This document shows positions 1 through 8,707 of a DNA stretch of 64,000 bases, piece after piece. Position numbers and translations under genes: made by a program. Origin of the DNA: RECM01 sp047921215 (GTDB lineage: Bacteria > Bacteroidota > Rhodothermia > Balneolales > Cyclonatronaceae); NCBI GenBank assembly GCA_047921215.1, contig JBLRWO010000018.1, forward strand, positions 1-64,000. The letters run 5' to 3'. The notes under the pieces were generated by a model that worked only from the letters and a program-made list of their open reading frames with translations, searched no databases and was not told where the DNA came from. Position 1 is the stretch's first letter; each line of letters starts with the position of its first letter.

Positions 1-1311
1 GTTTGAATTAGACCAGCCCATAGTAACATGCAATCGCGTACTATTTAACATCCGATCAACACCGGTCTGTACAACATTATAGGAAACTCCGGTTTTGTTT
101 AAAGACGGGTTGTAATAGTAAAACCCTCTCTGGCCAATACTACCGGTAGTTGTCTGGTCGATCCAGTCGCCATTGGTATCGCTTACAGACCTGTGCCCCT
201 CATAGTCATTATTATCTGCACCCGACATGCCGGTTATGAAGTATCTTGTTCTGCTGTCAGGATTATAGCTAAACTGCACCCGACCGGCAAATCTTGACCG
301 GTTTGTACCGTTCAGGCCAGGGGCCAGCCTGTCGATTACATCTACATACCCTCCACCAAAATCGGCAATACCATAATCGATGCCCAGACTTTCATAACCG
401 GAAACCTCCAGCTGGTGTGACAACTGGGCTGCCATTGAAAACTTGTCATTGAACTTTTCGGCATACTTAACATTGGCCATCCTTCCCAGGCTGTTCAAAA
501 TGCTGTATTCCGATAACGCCATTCCGCCCAGGAATACATCAATTTCCCGGTTTCCAACAGGTTGCCATGAATGCAATTGCACAACCCCGCCAATGCCTGT
601 AGCATCAAAATCAGGTGTCGGGGCACTTACCAACTGTACACGGTTCACCAAATCTGAAGGAACGATCCCCAAATCCACAGTCCTGCCCGAATAATCTGTA
701 GCTGCAAGAGGCAGACCGTCCATCTGAACACTGTAACGGCCCCTGCCTGCCCCGCGGATATTGATATCCCCGAACCTTCCCACCTGAACACCTGGCATTC
801 TTGCCAGTGCGCGCTCCACGTTAAAATCACCATTTTGCTGAATTTCGGACGAGGAAAGAGTGTTACCTACAACCGGTGATGCGAGCTGGTTTGCAATCAC
901 CTGAGCCTGGTTTCTTTTCTGAAATACCAGCGTTTGGCTGCCTGCACGATCATCAGCGAGATTTAATTCGATATGCCCTGCCTGAACAGCCGGGCTGTTC
1001 AATGAGATATTGGTTTCGACGGATAGATAACCCGGCATTTCCGATACCAGGACATGCTCCCCATACGGGATATTAACCAGGAAAAACCACCCGCTCCGGT
1101 CGGTTGTGGTTCCGGTTGATATGCCCTTAACTGAAACCTGTGCCGAAGCCAGCGGTTTTCCTGTATTGGCATCCTGCACAAACCCTTCGATACTGCCAGC
1201 CTGCGACTTAGCCAGATCTGTTGCGCATAATAAGAGCATAATTACACAGGACAGCAACAGGATCGCTGATCTGCTGGTAATCTTTTGGTTAATATGTGGT
1301 TTGACTAACAT
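1..1311 (-). CDS. TonB-dependent receptor, N-terminal part (cut by window edge)
   Basis: The minus-strand frame is open from an ATG at 1311 to base 1, 437 codons without a stop, so the gene continues beyond the left edge. The product starts with a signal peptide (hydrophobic stretch AILLLSCVIMLLLC), then a carboxypeptidase-regulatory-like beta sandwich (about residues 40-115, GSIEGFVQDANTGKPLASA), then a plug domain (about 140-240) with ALARMPGVQVGRFGDINIRG and DFDATGIGGVVQL. The beta-barrel begins before the cut. Such outer-membrane receptors import bulky substrates using TonB energy; the substrate cannot be told from the sequence. It lies 61 bases downstream of another receptor on the same strand and is probably co-transcribed with it. 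No SusD partner is visible. Confidence 0.9.
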   Translation of the reverse strand, partial: MLVKPHINQKITSRSAILLLSCVIMLLLCATDLAKSQAGSIEGFVQDANTGKPLASAQVSVKGISTGTTTDRSGWFFLVNIPYGEHVLVSEMPGYLSVETNISLNSPAVQAGHIELNLADDRAGSQTLVFQKRNQAQVIANQLASPVVGNTLSSSEIQQNGDFNVERALARMPGVQVGRFGDINIRGAGRGRYSVQMDGLPLAATDYSGRTVDLGIVPSDLVNRVQLVSAPTPDFDATGIGGVVQLHSWQPVGNREIDVFLGGMALSEYSILNSLGRMANVKYAEKFNDKFSMAAQLSHQLEVSGYESLGIDYGIADFGGGYVDVIDRLAPGLNGTNRSRFAGRVQFSYNPDSRTRYFITGMSGADNNDYEGHRSVSDTNGDWIDQTTTGSIGQRGFYYYNPSLNKTGVSYNVVQTGVDRMLNSTRLHVTMGWSNSN

Positions 1312-1372
1312 CGAACACTTTTCTCATTTCTGATTGTTATGGGTCATTCATTCCTTTTATATACCTCTGACA

Positions 1373-4341
1373 TCAAAATGTATACCTTAAGCCTAGATTT
1401 ATTGTCCGTCCGGAGAGGTTTTGTGTGCGGGGGTACACATCCCGGTTATAGACATAGCTGATGCTTTTGTTATTCAGGATATTGCTCGCATCGGCCCATA
1501 ACCGGAATTCGTCTGTTAGCTTGTATCGCACAGTAAGCGAAAGATCCCTTGCAGCATCCCGGTAGAAATCCATATAAACCCTTTTTGAATCACCATAAAG
1601 GGTAGGGGCAAAATCAAGAGTACCGTACGATGTTATTGATGGTGAACCCCAGGCATAGGTTATCTGGCTCGAAAACCGTCGGAGTGAGTATTCAAGGCCT
1701 GCATTCACTACATGTGGCCTTTGCCCTTGAAGCCTGGTCGTCTGTCCCGGCCGGTCGATATCGGCTTCTGAAGCTGCAAACGAATAGTTGGCGTACAGGC
1801 CGATATGCTTCAATAAGCCGGGTAAAAATTCCAGGCGTTGCTGCCATGTTACTTCGAAACCATATACGGTGGCACGTTCGCCATTATCCAGACCTGTTCT
1901 TATCCATCTGGCATAAAGCCCTTCACCATCCACACCATCTGGTCCAATCACTTCGGTTGTATTGAATATGAAATCCTGCATGAATTTGTAATAAAAACCG
2001 ATTGTAAATTGGCCCACATTCATGAAATAATGCTCAAACAGGACATCAATATTATCAGAGATCATCGGTTTAAGTTTGGCATTCCCCTGAGTAATACGTT
2101 CACTTGAAAAATCCCAAAGCACATAAGGTGAAAGCTGCCGGAGTGTCGGGCGGCCAATGGACCTGGTCCAGGCAAACCTGAGGTTGGTCATTTTGCCCAG
2201 TGTAACGATAAGCTGTGTATTCGGAAAAAAGTGCAGGTACTTGTTGGATGCCAAGGTATCCACCGCACCCAGAAAGCGCTTTTCCTCATCAATAGCACCT
2301 GCACGCCCGGTATACTTAGAGTCTGTATATTCTGCCCGAACACCACCCACAAGCCTGAACCTGTTAAAATTAAATACACCCATCACATAATTGCCAAGTG
2401 TATATTCGCGCGCGTCGTAGAAACTGGTCTCAGCGGTCAGTGCCCAGGCTTCGAGATCCAGTTCATAATGCGGGCGGTATGTGCGAGCGAAGTCCCGCAT
2501 TTTATTGACATTCATCAAAAACGGGATGTGATAGGTCTCATGTGATCTGTCAAATATCTGGAAATCGCGGCCAAGGTAGGGATCGAAATTGGCAAGGGTT
2601 ATCTGGCGCTGAAACAGGAGTAAATATCTCTCGCTGGATCCATCTGAATAGGCGAGCAGGTTGTTGGTACCAAATTTCAGGAACCCTTTCCTGACGGGTA
2701 CCGTAAAGTCTACAGCACCACTGAATTCATTATTGTTATGGAAATCCCAGCGAAGTTCTTCATCAAAACGATTGAAGAACTGGTTTCTGGTTGGTATTTC
2801 CTTGTAGAAGCTGGTGGGCAGTACTTCGATTATTGGATGATTATTACCTCTTTCAAAAGAAATGCTGTGCTCGAACGCTTTGAGTGTGCTGTATTCCGGG
2901 CGGAACCGCTCTACATTGTTCTGTCCGTATCCCCAGCCCAGTTTATATTCCATTTCAAACTTATTGAAAAGATAACGGGCACCCAGCCTGGCGGTATGCT
3001 GGTAGATTTTCGCCAGATCCAGGCTCGCGCCATACACGGCATCACCGGCCCGGCCCGGATTATCGATTCCGCGTGTCTCGAACGGGCTGAAAAAATCCCT
3101 GAATATCCATCGCCAATAGTGTTCCTCCGTGGCGCGGTTTTCCAAATTAAAATTAGTAACAATGTAGTACGTGGAACGAGGTGTAGGTTGCAGGGTAAAC
3201 TGCAGGCTGGCGGAATAACGATCACGCGGATCATAAGTAATGCCATTTTGCAGCCTTGTGAGAATATCACTCGGACCATCGATCTGAGGGAAATTCTGCC
3301 AGGCCCAGTCGGTCCGAACCTGCTCGGATGCATCCATAGACCGTTGATAACTCAGGTTTACCCCGTATGAAAAATCAGACCGGGGCGAATCGCCGTAACT
3401 GAACGACAACCTCCCCGCAGGACCTGTGTGCGACAAAAAACGTGAATTAAACCCGCCACCAACACGAACGTTCATCGTACGTTCACCACCTACCGGCCGC
3501 CTTGTGTTAATATTTATGGCACCGCTGAGGGCATCGGCATCCATATCAGGTGTGATAACCTTTATCACCTCCAGCTGTTGCACCATATCGGCCGATAACG
3601 TGCTGAGATCCACGCTCCGNNNNNNNNNNCGGACTCTGTGCTGCCCATACGCTGGCCATCCATGGTAATTTTTGCAAAACCGGCTCCAACACCCCTGATA
3701 TTTGAACCGCCATGCCCCATACCCGATACCCTTTGCAACGCATCGGAAACGGTCGCATCGGCAAACTGGTCTATCTGCTCTGATGAAACGACTGAACGTA
3801 TGCTTACAGCCTGCCTCTGGGCTGTAAGAGCCCTCGACTGGCCCCGCTGAAGGGCGGTAACAAAGACTTCAGCGCCTTCAAATAAATCTGCTTCCAGTTC
3901 AATGTTCAACTCAAATTGCTGCCCGGCAGCCAGGGTTACATCTATCTCTTTGGTTTCAAACCCCAAATAGGAAACCTGAACCCTTACATCGCCGGCTGGA
4001 ACACGGCGCAGGGTATATCGGCCGTCTACGTCTGCTGCATCACCAATCATATATTCACGGATTACGACGTTGGCGCCCGGCAGGATTTCCTGTGTTTCCG
4101 CATCACGAACCATGCCAAAAATGATACCATACCCGTCAGCTTCATTCCATTCACTGCCGATGTGTCCATATCGGCTTCCCATTGAGAGGGATGATGCAGC
4201 AAAGACCGATGCGGTACCCGCGATAACCGCACCTTCAATTACCGGTATCATAACCATTGCAACCAGCAAATTTAATGAGATTGCCCGGCAACGTGCACTT
4301 ATTGATAACTGATCAGATTTTTTATTGTGACGAGCTTCCAT
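1373..4341 (-). CDS. TonB-dependent receptor, interrupted by a 10-N assembly gap
   Basis: The ATG at 4341 opens an N-terminal part with a signal-like hydrophobic segment (about residues 25-50), a carboxypeptidase-like domain (about 70-155, ILPGANVVIREY) and a plug (VSDALQRVSGMGHGGSNIRG, KITMDGQRMGSTES). After the gap the plug continues with RSVDLSTLSADMVQQLEV and TPDMDADALSGAIN, followed by a full beta-barrel ending in the terminal Phe of NLGLRYTF. The two halves are in different frames across exactly 10 N, but the plug text reads through naturally. This is therefore one gene of about 980 residues with a wrongly sized gap, not a frameshift. It resembles the TonB-Xanth-Caul type of receptor, often linked to glycan uptake. 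A LacI-type palindrome lies about 100 bases upstream. Confidence 0.9.
3620..3629. other. scaffold gap (10 N)
   Basis: Ten consecutive N bases lie inside the plug domain of the receptor gene. The flanking frames agree only if the true gap length is 2 modulo 3, so 10 is a placeholder or a wrong estimate. Confidence 0.98.
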
Positions 4342-4439
4342 AGTTATTAATCATCACTGCGAAACGGTACGCTGCGGCTGCCTAAAATCGCCCGGCTATT
4401 TCGGTTGTATTGATTTTTAGCTATCGACTGCATATTTTT

Positions 4440-4455
4440 ATGTAATCGTTTACAT
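4440..4455. promoter_or_regulatory. LacI-family type operator palindrome
   Basis: The 16 bases ATGTAATCGTTTACAT form an inverted repeat with a central CG and a single mismatched pair. This fits the TGTAAnCGnTTACA pattern known for LacI/CcpA-family operators. It lies 99 bases upstream of the receptor start at 4341. No LacI-type regulator is encoded in the window, so the cognate protein is unknown. If functional it would put the receptor pair under sugar control. Confidence 0.55.
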
Positions 4456-4465
4456 ATTAATTTAT

Positions 4466-4491
4466 ATAAACTTATATTTAGATAAGTTTAT
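4466..4491. repeat. 10-bp inverted repeat upstream of the receptor operon
   Basis: ATAAACTTAT (4466-4475) and ATAAGTTTAT (4482-4491) are perfect reverse complements with a 6-base spacer, in very AT-rich DNA just upstream of the LacI-type palindrome. It may be a second operator or a weak terminator of the add operon side. There is no strong evidence for either. Confidence 0.4.
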
Positions 4492-4620
4492 GGTTTTGCA
4501 GTTAAATTCAGTCCTTTATTACCTTATGGAAAAAATCCAGCCGTGTCAATACTATTATTTGAATTAATCAAAAATTAACTTGAAAGATGTCTGACCAGTA
4601 GTAAAGAATGACTTAATTAA

Positions 4621-7600
4621 TTATCCCTCAGATTCGATCAGATCCTGCAGTGAAATGGATACCGCTTCTGTTCCGGAGGTAAATAATAGTTGAACGTTTT
4701 CAGGATAAATAGCCCGTTTATTCCTGCTGATATTTGATACTGCCATACAATATTCCCGCAACTGATCAGCATAACCTGCTTTAAGCGCAAATGATTTCAG
4801 GTTTTCTCCCGGCAGTGACGTCTTGAAATCGATGATATACCAGCAGCCATCGGATCCTAACAGAAGCAGATCAATTATTCCACGTCGAATTTGGCTTCCA
4901 AAACCAACAGAATTAATTCCTGCAGCATCATTAGCGCCAACTTCAACCTCAAACTCAACCTCATGCATCACTGCAACCGGGTCCGGAAACCTGGTTTTCA
5001 GGTACATCCGGGCATTATCGACCTGCTGAATCATGTTTTGCAGATCGCGCCCGGCTTTCGGTGCGGTCAGGTCCATGCCATGAAGCGCGCCGGCGTTTAT
5101 GAGCAGCCTGCGGGTGCTCTCCGGTGACTTCAGCGACAGCTCGATGCCCTTGTGTATCAGGGTACCGGCCAGGCCGGCATCCAGGAAGCTCCATTGCGGT
5201 TCCACGTGCCTGCCGTATTGATCCCGGGAATTCCGTTCAGGCACAAAGGGGTCATCATAGTTTGGATCGCCGGGCTTTAAGGTTGTAAATTCGGATGCGG
5301 GAACAGCCCCAATATCGTCGGCAACGCGTGCCGTGCCGGACAGAAAGTCCCCGTCAAGACGCGACATTCCGGACAGAAAATCGTCATCATTATGCGCGGT
5401 ACGTGACACAAAATCCTCATCATCGCGCGGAAGAGTAGCGGCACCGGTTACGGACGTGACCGTCAGGAAGGCCGTTTTTCCGATCTCATCCAGCCGGTTG
5501 CGGGGAACCAGGCGGAGATCACGGTCATCTGTGGCGGCAGACCCGGGGATATAGTGGTCATCCCCGTCGAGCAGAGCCTTTGTTTCAGCCGCGGTAATGG
5601 TGCGCTGTTCGAACAGCTCCGGTCGTGGCATAGTGTCGAGCCAGTCATTCAGGTACAGGGCGAATGTGCTCTGATTTCGCCTGGATCCGGGATAGGAGAG
5701 CGTGTTGCCGATCACAATATGGGTTTCAGCCCGGGTGAGGGCAACGTAGAACAGGCGGCGCATCTCGGCATCCTCGCGGGATTTGGTTTTGGCCTTCAGC
5801 ATGGCGTGGATGGCCGCATCCCCCTCTTTGGCATTGTCGTTCCACTCACGGTCTTTCACGTTGTATGAGAAGCAGGGCAGGGTGGTTGCATGGTGATTGT
5901 CATCCCGATGTCCGCCCGGCTGATTATAATCAGCATGATCGTCACTTGGCCACTTGAAAGCATCGCGTTCGTCACTCGGGGTCATGTGCAGCTTTACGCC
6001 GCCTGCGCCCTTCGATGATGCCGTATCGGCCAGTACGACCATGGGGAATTCGAGCCCTTTCGACCCGTGGATGGTCATGATCTGGATGGATCCTGTCTCG
6101 GGCAGCTCCGCGTCCTTTTCGTCGGCTTCCTCATCGGCCTGCGTGGTCAGGAAGTTGACGATCTCGAACAGGGTGCCCTCCCCGTTCAGCTCCATCTCGC
6201 GGATCACCGTGAGCAGCTTGTTCACATTCTGCACCACCTGCCGGTCGTTACGGTAGCCGGCGAGAAAGTTTGTCTCCAGCAGGGCCGACTCGATCAGCTC
6301 CGACACCCTCATCAGCTTGGTCTTGCGACGCAGCTCTTCGAGCACCTCCGTCATCAGGCCGAGCGAGAGCCGGTCGGGCAGGATCAGGTTTTCCGCGTCC
6401 CGGGCCGAAATGTCTTTCACGGCGGGCCAGAAGGTCGGGTATCTGGCCGGATTTTCGTTCATGGCGTTGCGGATGGCCAGCAGTCCGTTGTCCGAGAGCC
6501 CCACCCAGGGCGACCGCAGCACGCCCACGAGCGACAGGTCATCGAAAGCGTCGAGCAGGAACCGGAGCAGATTGCCGATGTCGCTGATTTCCTGGCGGTT
6601 GAAAAATCCGCGCCCGCTGCTCACCGTATAGGGCAGACCGTACTTTTTCAGGGCCATCTCGAACAGGTACTGGTTCGTCCGGGTGCGGAGCAGGATGCCA
6701 GCCGCCTTCTCGCCCGCCTGCATGATGCGCGTAACGCGTTCGAAACCGGGCTCATCACCCACCGATATCCTTTTGAGCATCCGGGCAATCCGCAGGGCTT
6801 CGAGCCATATACGGTCGCTCTTCACGCGCTCTTCCAGCTCCGGATCCACATCCCCCGCCTTAAGCACCGAAGCATCGTAATCGAGGATGACCACCTTGCC
6901 CGGCTCCGTCCGGTTCCGGGCGTTTTCGTTGTCGGGCACCAGCAGGTCCTGTGCTTTCGCGATGTACGGGGCATCCATCTGACGGCCGAAACAGTGGCGG
7001 AACAGCTCATTGCAGAAGCCGGTCACAGCCGGGTTCGACCGGAAGCTGAAATCGAGGCTCAGTTGATCATAACCGGCGGTCTGCATGTCGCGGGCGGCCT
7101 GGTCCATAACGGTCACATCGCCGCCGCGGAACCCGTATATGGCCTGTTTCACATCCCCCACCACCAGCACGTTCGCCTGGCCGGTGATGCGGGAGAGCTT
7201 TTTGACGATCTCCCACTGTTCGCGGTCGGTATCCTGGAATTCATCCACCAGTACGTATTCGAAACGGTTGCGGAGGTCGGCGGCCACGGCATCGCTGGAA
7301 TCGAGCAGGCGCCGGGTGAGCCAGATGATGTCGTCAAAATTGAGGCGGGCCATCTTCACCCGGCGGAAACGCTGATAACTGCTCCACCGCAGCGACAGTT
7401 CGGCGAGCTCGCGGATGCTCCAGTAGAGCTCGAAATCAGCGTCAAAGTCACCCGATTCGCGGTATTTCTCCAGCTTTTCTTCAAGGGCGGGATCAGAAAT
7501 GGTCGCTTCAATGCTGTCGATGAGCGTGTTTACTGTTTTCAGCCTGGTGTTCAGCGGATTAATCCTGTTCGCGATTTCATCCTTGTCGGCATGCTTCAGA

Positions 7601-8706
7601 ATGAGTTTTTTGGGGATTTTGCCATCGTTGTTCGACTGCCCCAGGTAATGATGGACCCCTTTTGCGGCCGCTTTCAGGTATTCCTCCTTTATATCATCGC
7701 GGTACTCCCCGAGAATGGATCGGATCCGCCCGAAAAGTTCATCCGACTCCGCCTTCAGCTCATCGGTGATGCCGCGGAGGATTCCGATGTAGCCGTCGGC
7801 CGATAACCCGGCGAGGCGCACGAGGGTTTCCGCTCCCAGATCCTGCAGCTGCCCGCAGAATGCTTCGAGGTCGGGGGCCTTCAGGTTGTTGAGCTGGTGT
7901 TTCAGCACCCGGCTGTCTTTGTAGATGCGGTAGTAATCGCGACGGATCTCCTGTTTCTGCACGATTTCCTCATAGCCGCCCAGGATTTCGAAACCGGAGT
8001 CGAGACGGATTTTACCGGGTTTTCCGTACGGTGTATTATCGAGGCCCTGCGGGTATTCGGTCACCTCCAGCATCGAAACATCGTCGGGGTAGTACTGAAG
8101 GATGCGGTTGCAGAAGGAATGGAAGGTGGAGATGTAGTTTGAGGGGAACTCCCGTTTTTCGCGGATCAGGAAACTGCGCAGGTCCGGATCTTCGGCCTTC
8201 TGAATGGCCTTGTTGAGGCCATCGTAGATCCGTTCGCGCATTTCGGCGGCGGCGAAATCGGTAAAAGTGAGTACGAGAATCTGGTCGAGGCGGACCCTTC
8301 GCACGGTAAGCAGGTGCAGCACCTTCTGGGTCAGGTTGAAGGTTTTGCCGGTACCCGCACCGGCGCGAAGCATCACGTTTCCGGATGCATCCCGCAGTTT
8401 TTGTGCCACTTCCTCCGGACCGGATTTTATTCCTGACCTGGTTACGGCAGACACCACGTTTGGGCCTCCGGTCGATTCCGGACCTGGATTTCTGCGCTGC
8501 GTCGGGTTCGGGTCTCCGGTCGATTCCGGACCTGGATCTCTGCGCCGCGTCGGGTTCGGGTCTCCGGTCGATTCCGGACCCGGGTCTCTGTGCTGTGTCG
8601 GGTTCCGGTTTCCCGACGATTCCATTTTCGGGTCATTATGCGTTAACGGGTTCTGGTTCGGGTACGGATTCGGATTCGGATTCGGTTTGCCATCATTTAT
8701 ATTCAT
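4621..8706 (-). CDS. addA: AddA-type UvrD helicase / PD-(D/E)XK nuclease
   Basis: This is the helicase-nuclease subunit that processes double-strand DNA ends for RecA loading. It has Walker A GAGTGKT near residue 117, motif Ia VLTFTDFAAAEMRERI, Walker B VDEFQD near 487, GDVKQAIYGFRGGD, motif V MTIHGSKGLEFP near 882 and motif VI RRLFYVALTRAE. A C-terminal nuclease domain carries GIIDLLLLGSDG...IIDFKTS near 1275 and the QLREYCMAV glutamine motif. The length of 1,361 residues fits the family. The first 90 or so residues are unusual: NPNPNPYPNQNP followed by three 16-residue repeats, all before the conserved domain. The ATG at 8706 follows the addB stop by one base (TGA G ATG), so the pair is translationally coupled. 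Confidence 0.92.
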   Translation of the reverse strand: MNINDGKPNPNPNPYPNQNPLTHNDPKMESSGNRNPTQHRDPGPESTGDPNPTRRRDPGPESTGDPNPTQRRNPGPESTGGPNVVSAVTRSGIKSGPEEVAQKLRDASGNVMLRAGAGTGKTFNLTQKVLHLLTVRRVRLDQILVLTFTDFAAAEMRERIYDGLNKAIQKAEDPDLRSFLIREKREFPSNYISTFHSFCNRILQYYPDDVSMLEVTEYPQGLDNTPYGKPGKIRLDSGFEILGGYEEIVQKQEIRRDYYRIYKDSRVLKHQLNNLKAPDLEAFCGQLQDLGAETLVRLAGLSADGYIGILRGITDELKAESDELFGRIRSILGEYRDDIKEEYLKAAAKGVHHYLGQSNNDGKIPKKLILKHADKDEIANRINPLNTRLKTVNTLIDSIEATISDPALEEKLEKYRESGDFDADFELYWSIRELAELSLRWSSYQRFRRVKMARLNFDDIIWLTRRLLDSSDAVAADLRNRFEYVLVDEFQDTDREQWEIVKKLSRITGQANVLVVGDVKQAIYGFRGGDVTVMDQAARDMQTAGYDQLSLDFSFRSNPAVTGFCNELFRHCFGRQMDAPYIAKAQDLLVPDNENARNRTEPGKVVILDYDASVLKAGDVDPELEERVKSDRIWLEALRIARMLKRISVGDEPGFERVTRIMQAGEKAAGILLRTRTNQYLFEMALKKYGLPYTVSSGRGFFNRQEISDIGNLLRFLLDAFDDLSLVGVLRSPWVGLSDNGLLAIRNAMNENPARYPTFWPAVKDISARDAENLILPDRLSLGLMTEVLEELRRKTKLMRVSELIESALLETNFLAGYRNDRQVVQNVNKLLTVIREMELNGEGTLFEIVNFLTTQADEEADEKDAELPETGSIQIMTIHGSKGLEFPMVVLADTASSKGAGGVKLHMTPSDERDAFKWPSDDHADYNQPGGHRDDNHHATTLPCFSYNVKDREWNDNAKEGDAAIHAMLKAKTKSREDAEMRRLFYVALTRAETHIVIGNTLSYPGSRRNQSTFALYLNDWLDTMPRPELFEQRTITAAETKALLDGDDHYIPGSAATDDRDLRLVPRNRLDEIGKTAFLTVTSVTGAATLPRDDEDFVSRTAHNDDDFLSGMSRLDGDFLSGTARVADDIGAVPASEFTTLKPGDPNYDDPFVPERNSRDQYGRHVEPQWSFLDAGLAGTLIHKGIELSLKSPESTRRLLINAGALHGMDLTAPKAGRDLQNMIQQVDNARMYLKTRFPDPVAVMHEVEFEVEVGANDAAGINSVGFGSQIRRGIIDLLLLGSDGCWYIIDFKTSLPGENLKSFALKAGYADQLREYCMAVSNISRNKRAIYPENVQLLFTSGTEAVSISLQDLIESEG
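8459..8640. repeat. 48-bp tandem repeats inside the addA 5' end
   Basis: Three near-identical 48-base units (about 8459-8506, 8507-8554, 8555-8602) plus a degenerate fourth encode 16-residue units of the form PTxRRDPGPESTGDPN in the N-terminus of AddA. A hexamer-like tract (GGATTC units, about 8655-8690) encoding the NPNPNPYPN run follows at the protein start. All units keep the reading frame. Confidence 0.9.
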
Positions 8707-8707
8707 C

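Noticed and set aside
1373..4341. Receptor as a frameshifted pseudogene
   Set aside because: The apparent frame change coincides exactly with the N run; both halves are full and uninterrupted.
6067..7806. Long plus-strand open frame (579 codons) opposite addA
   Set aside because: It is the antisense of the conserved helicase domain; its translation is His/Gln/Val-rich without any domain. High GC with skewed codon use produces such frames.
8459..8640. CRISPR-like regularly spaced repeats
   Set aside because: Units are contiguous 48-base tandem copies without spacers and code in frame for AddA; no cas gene is present.
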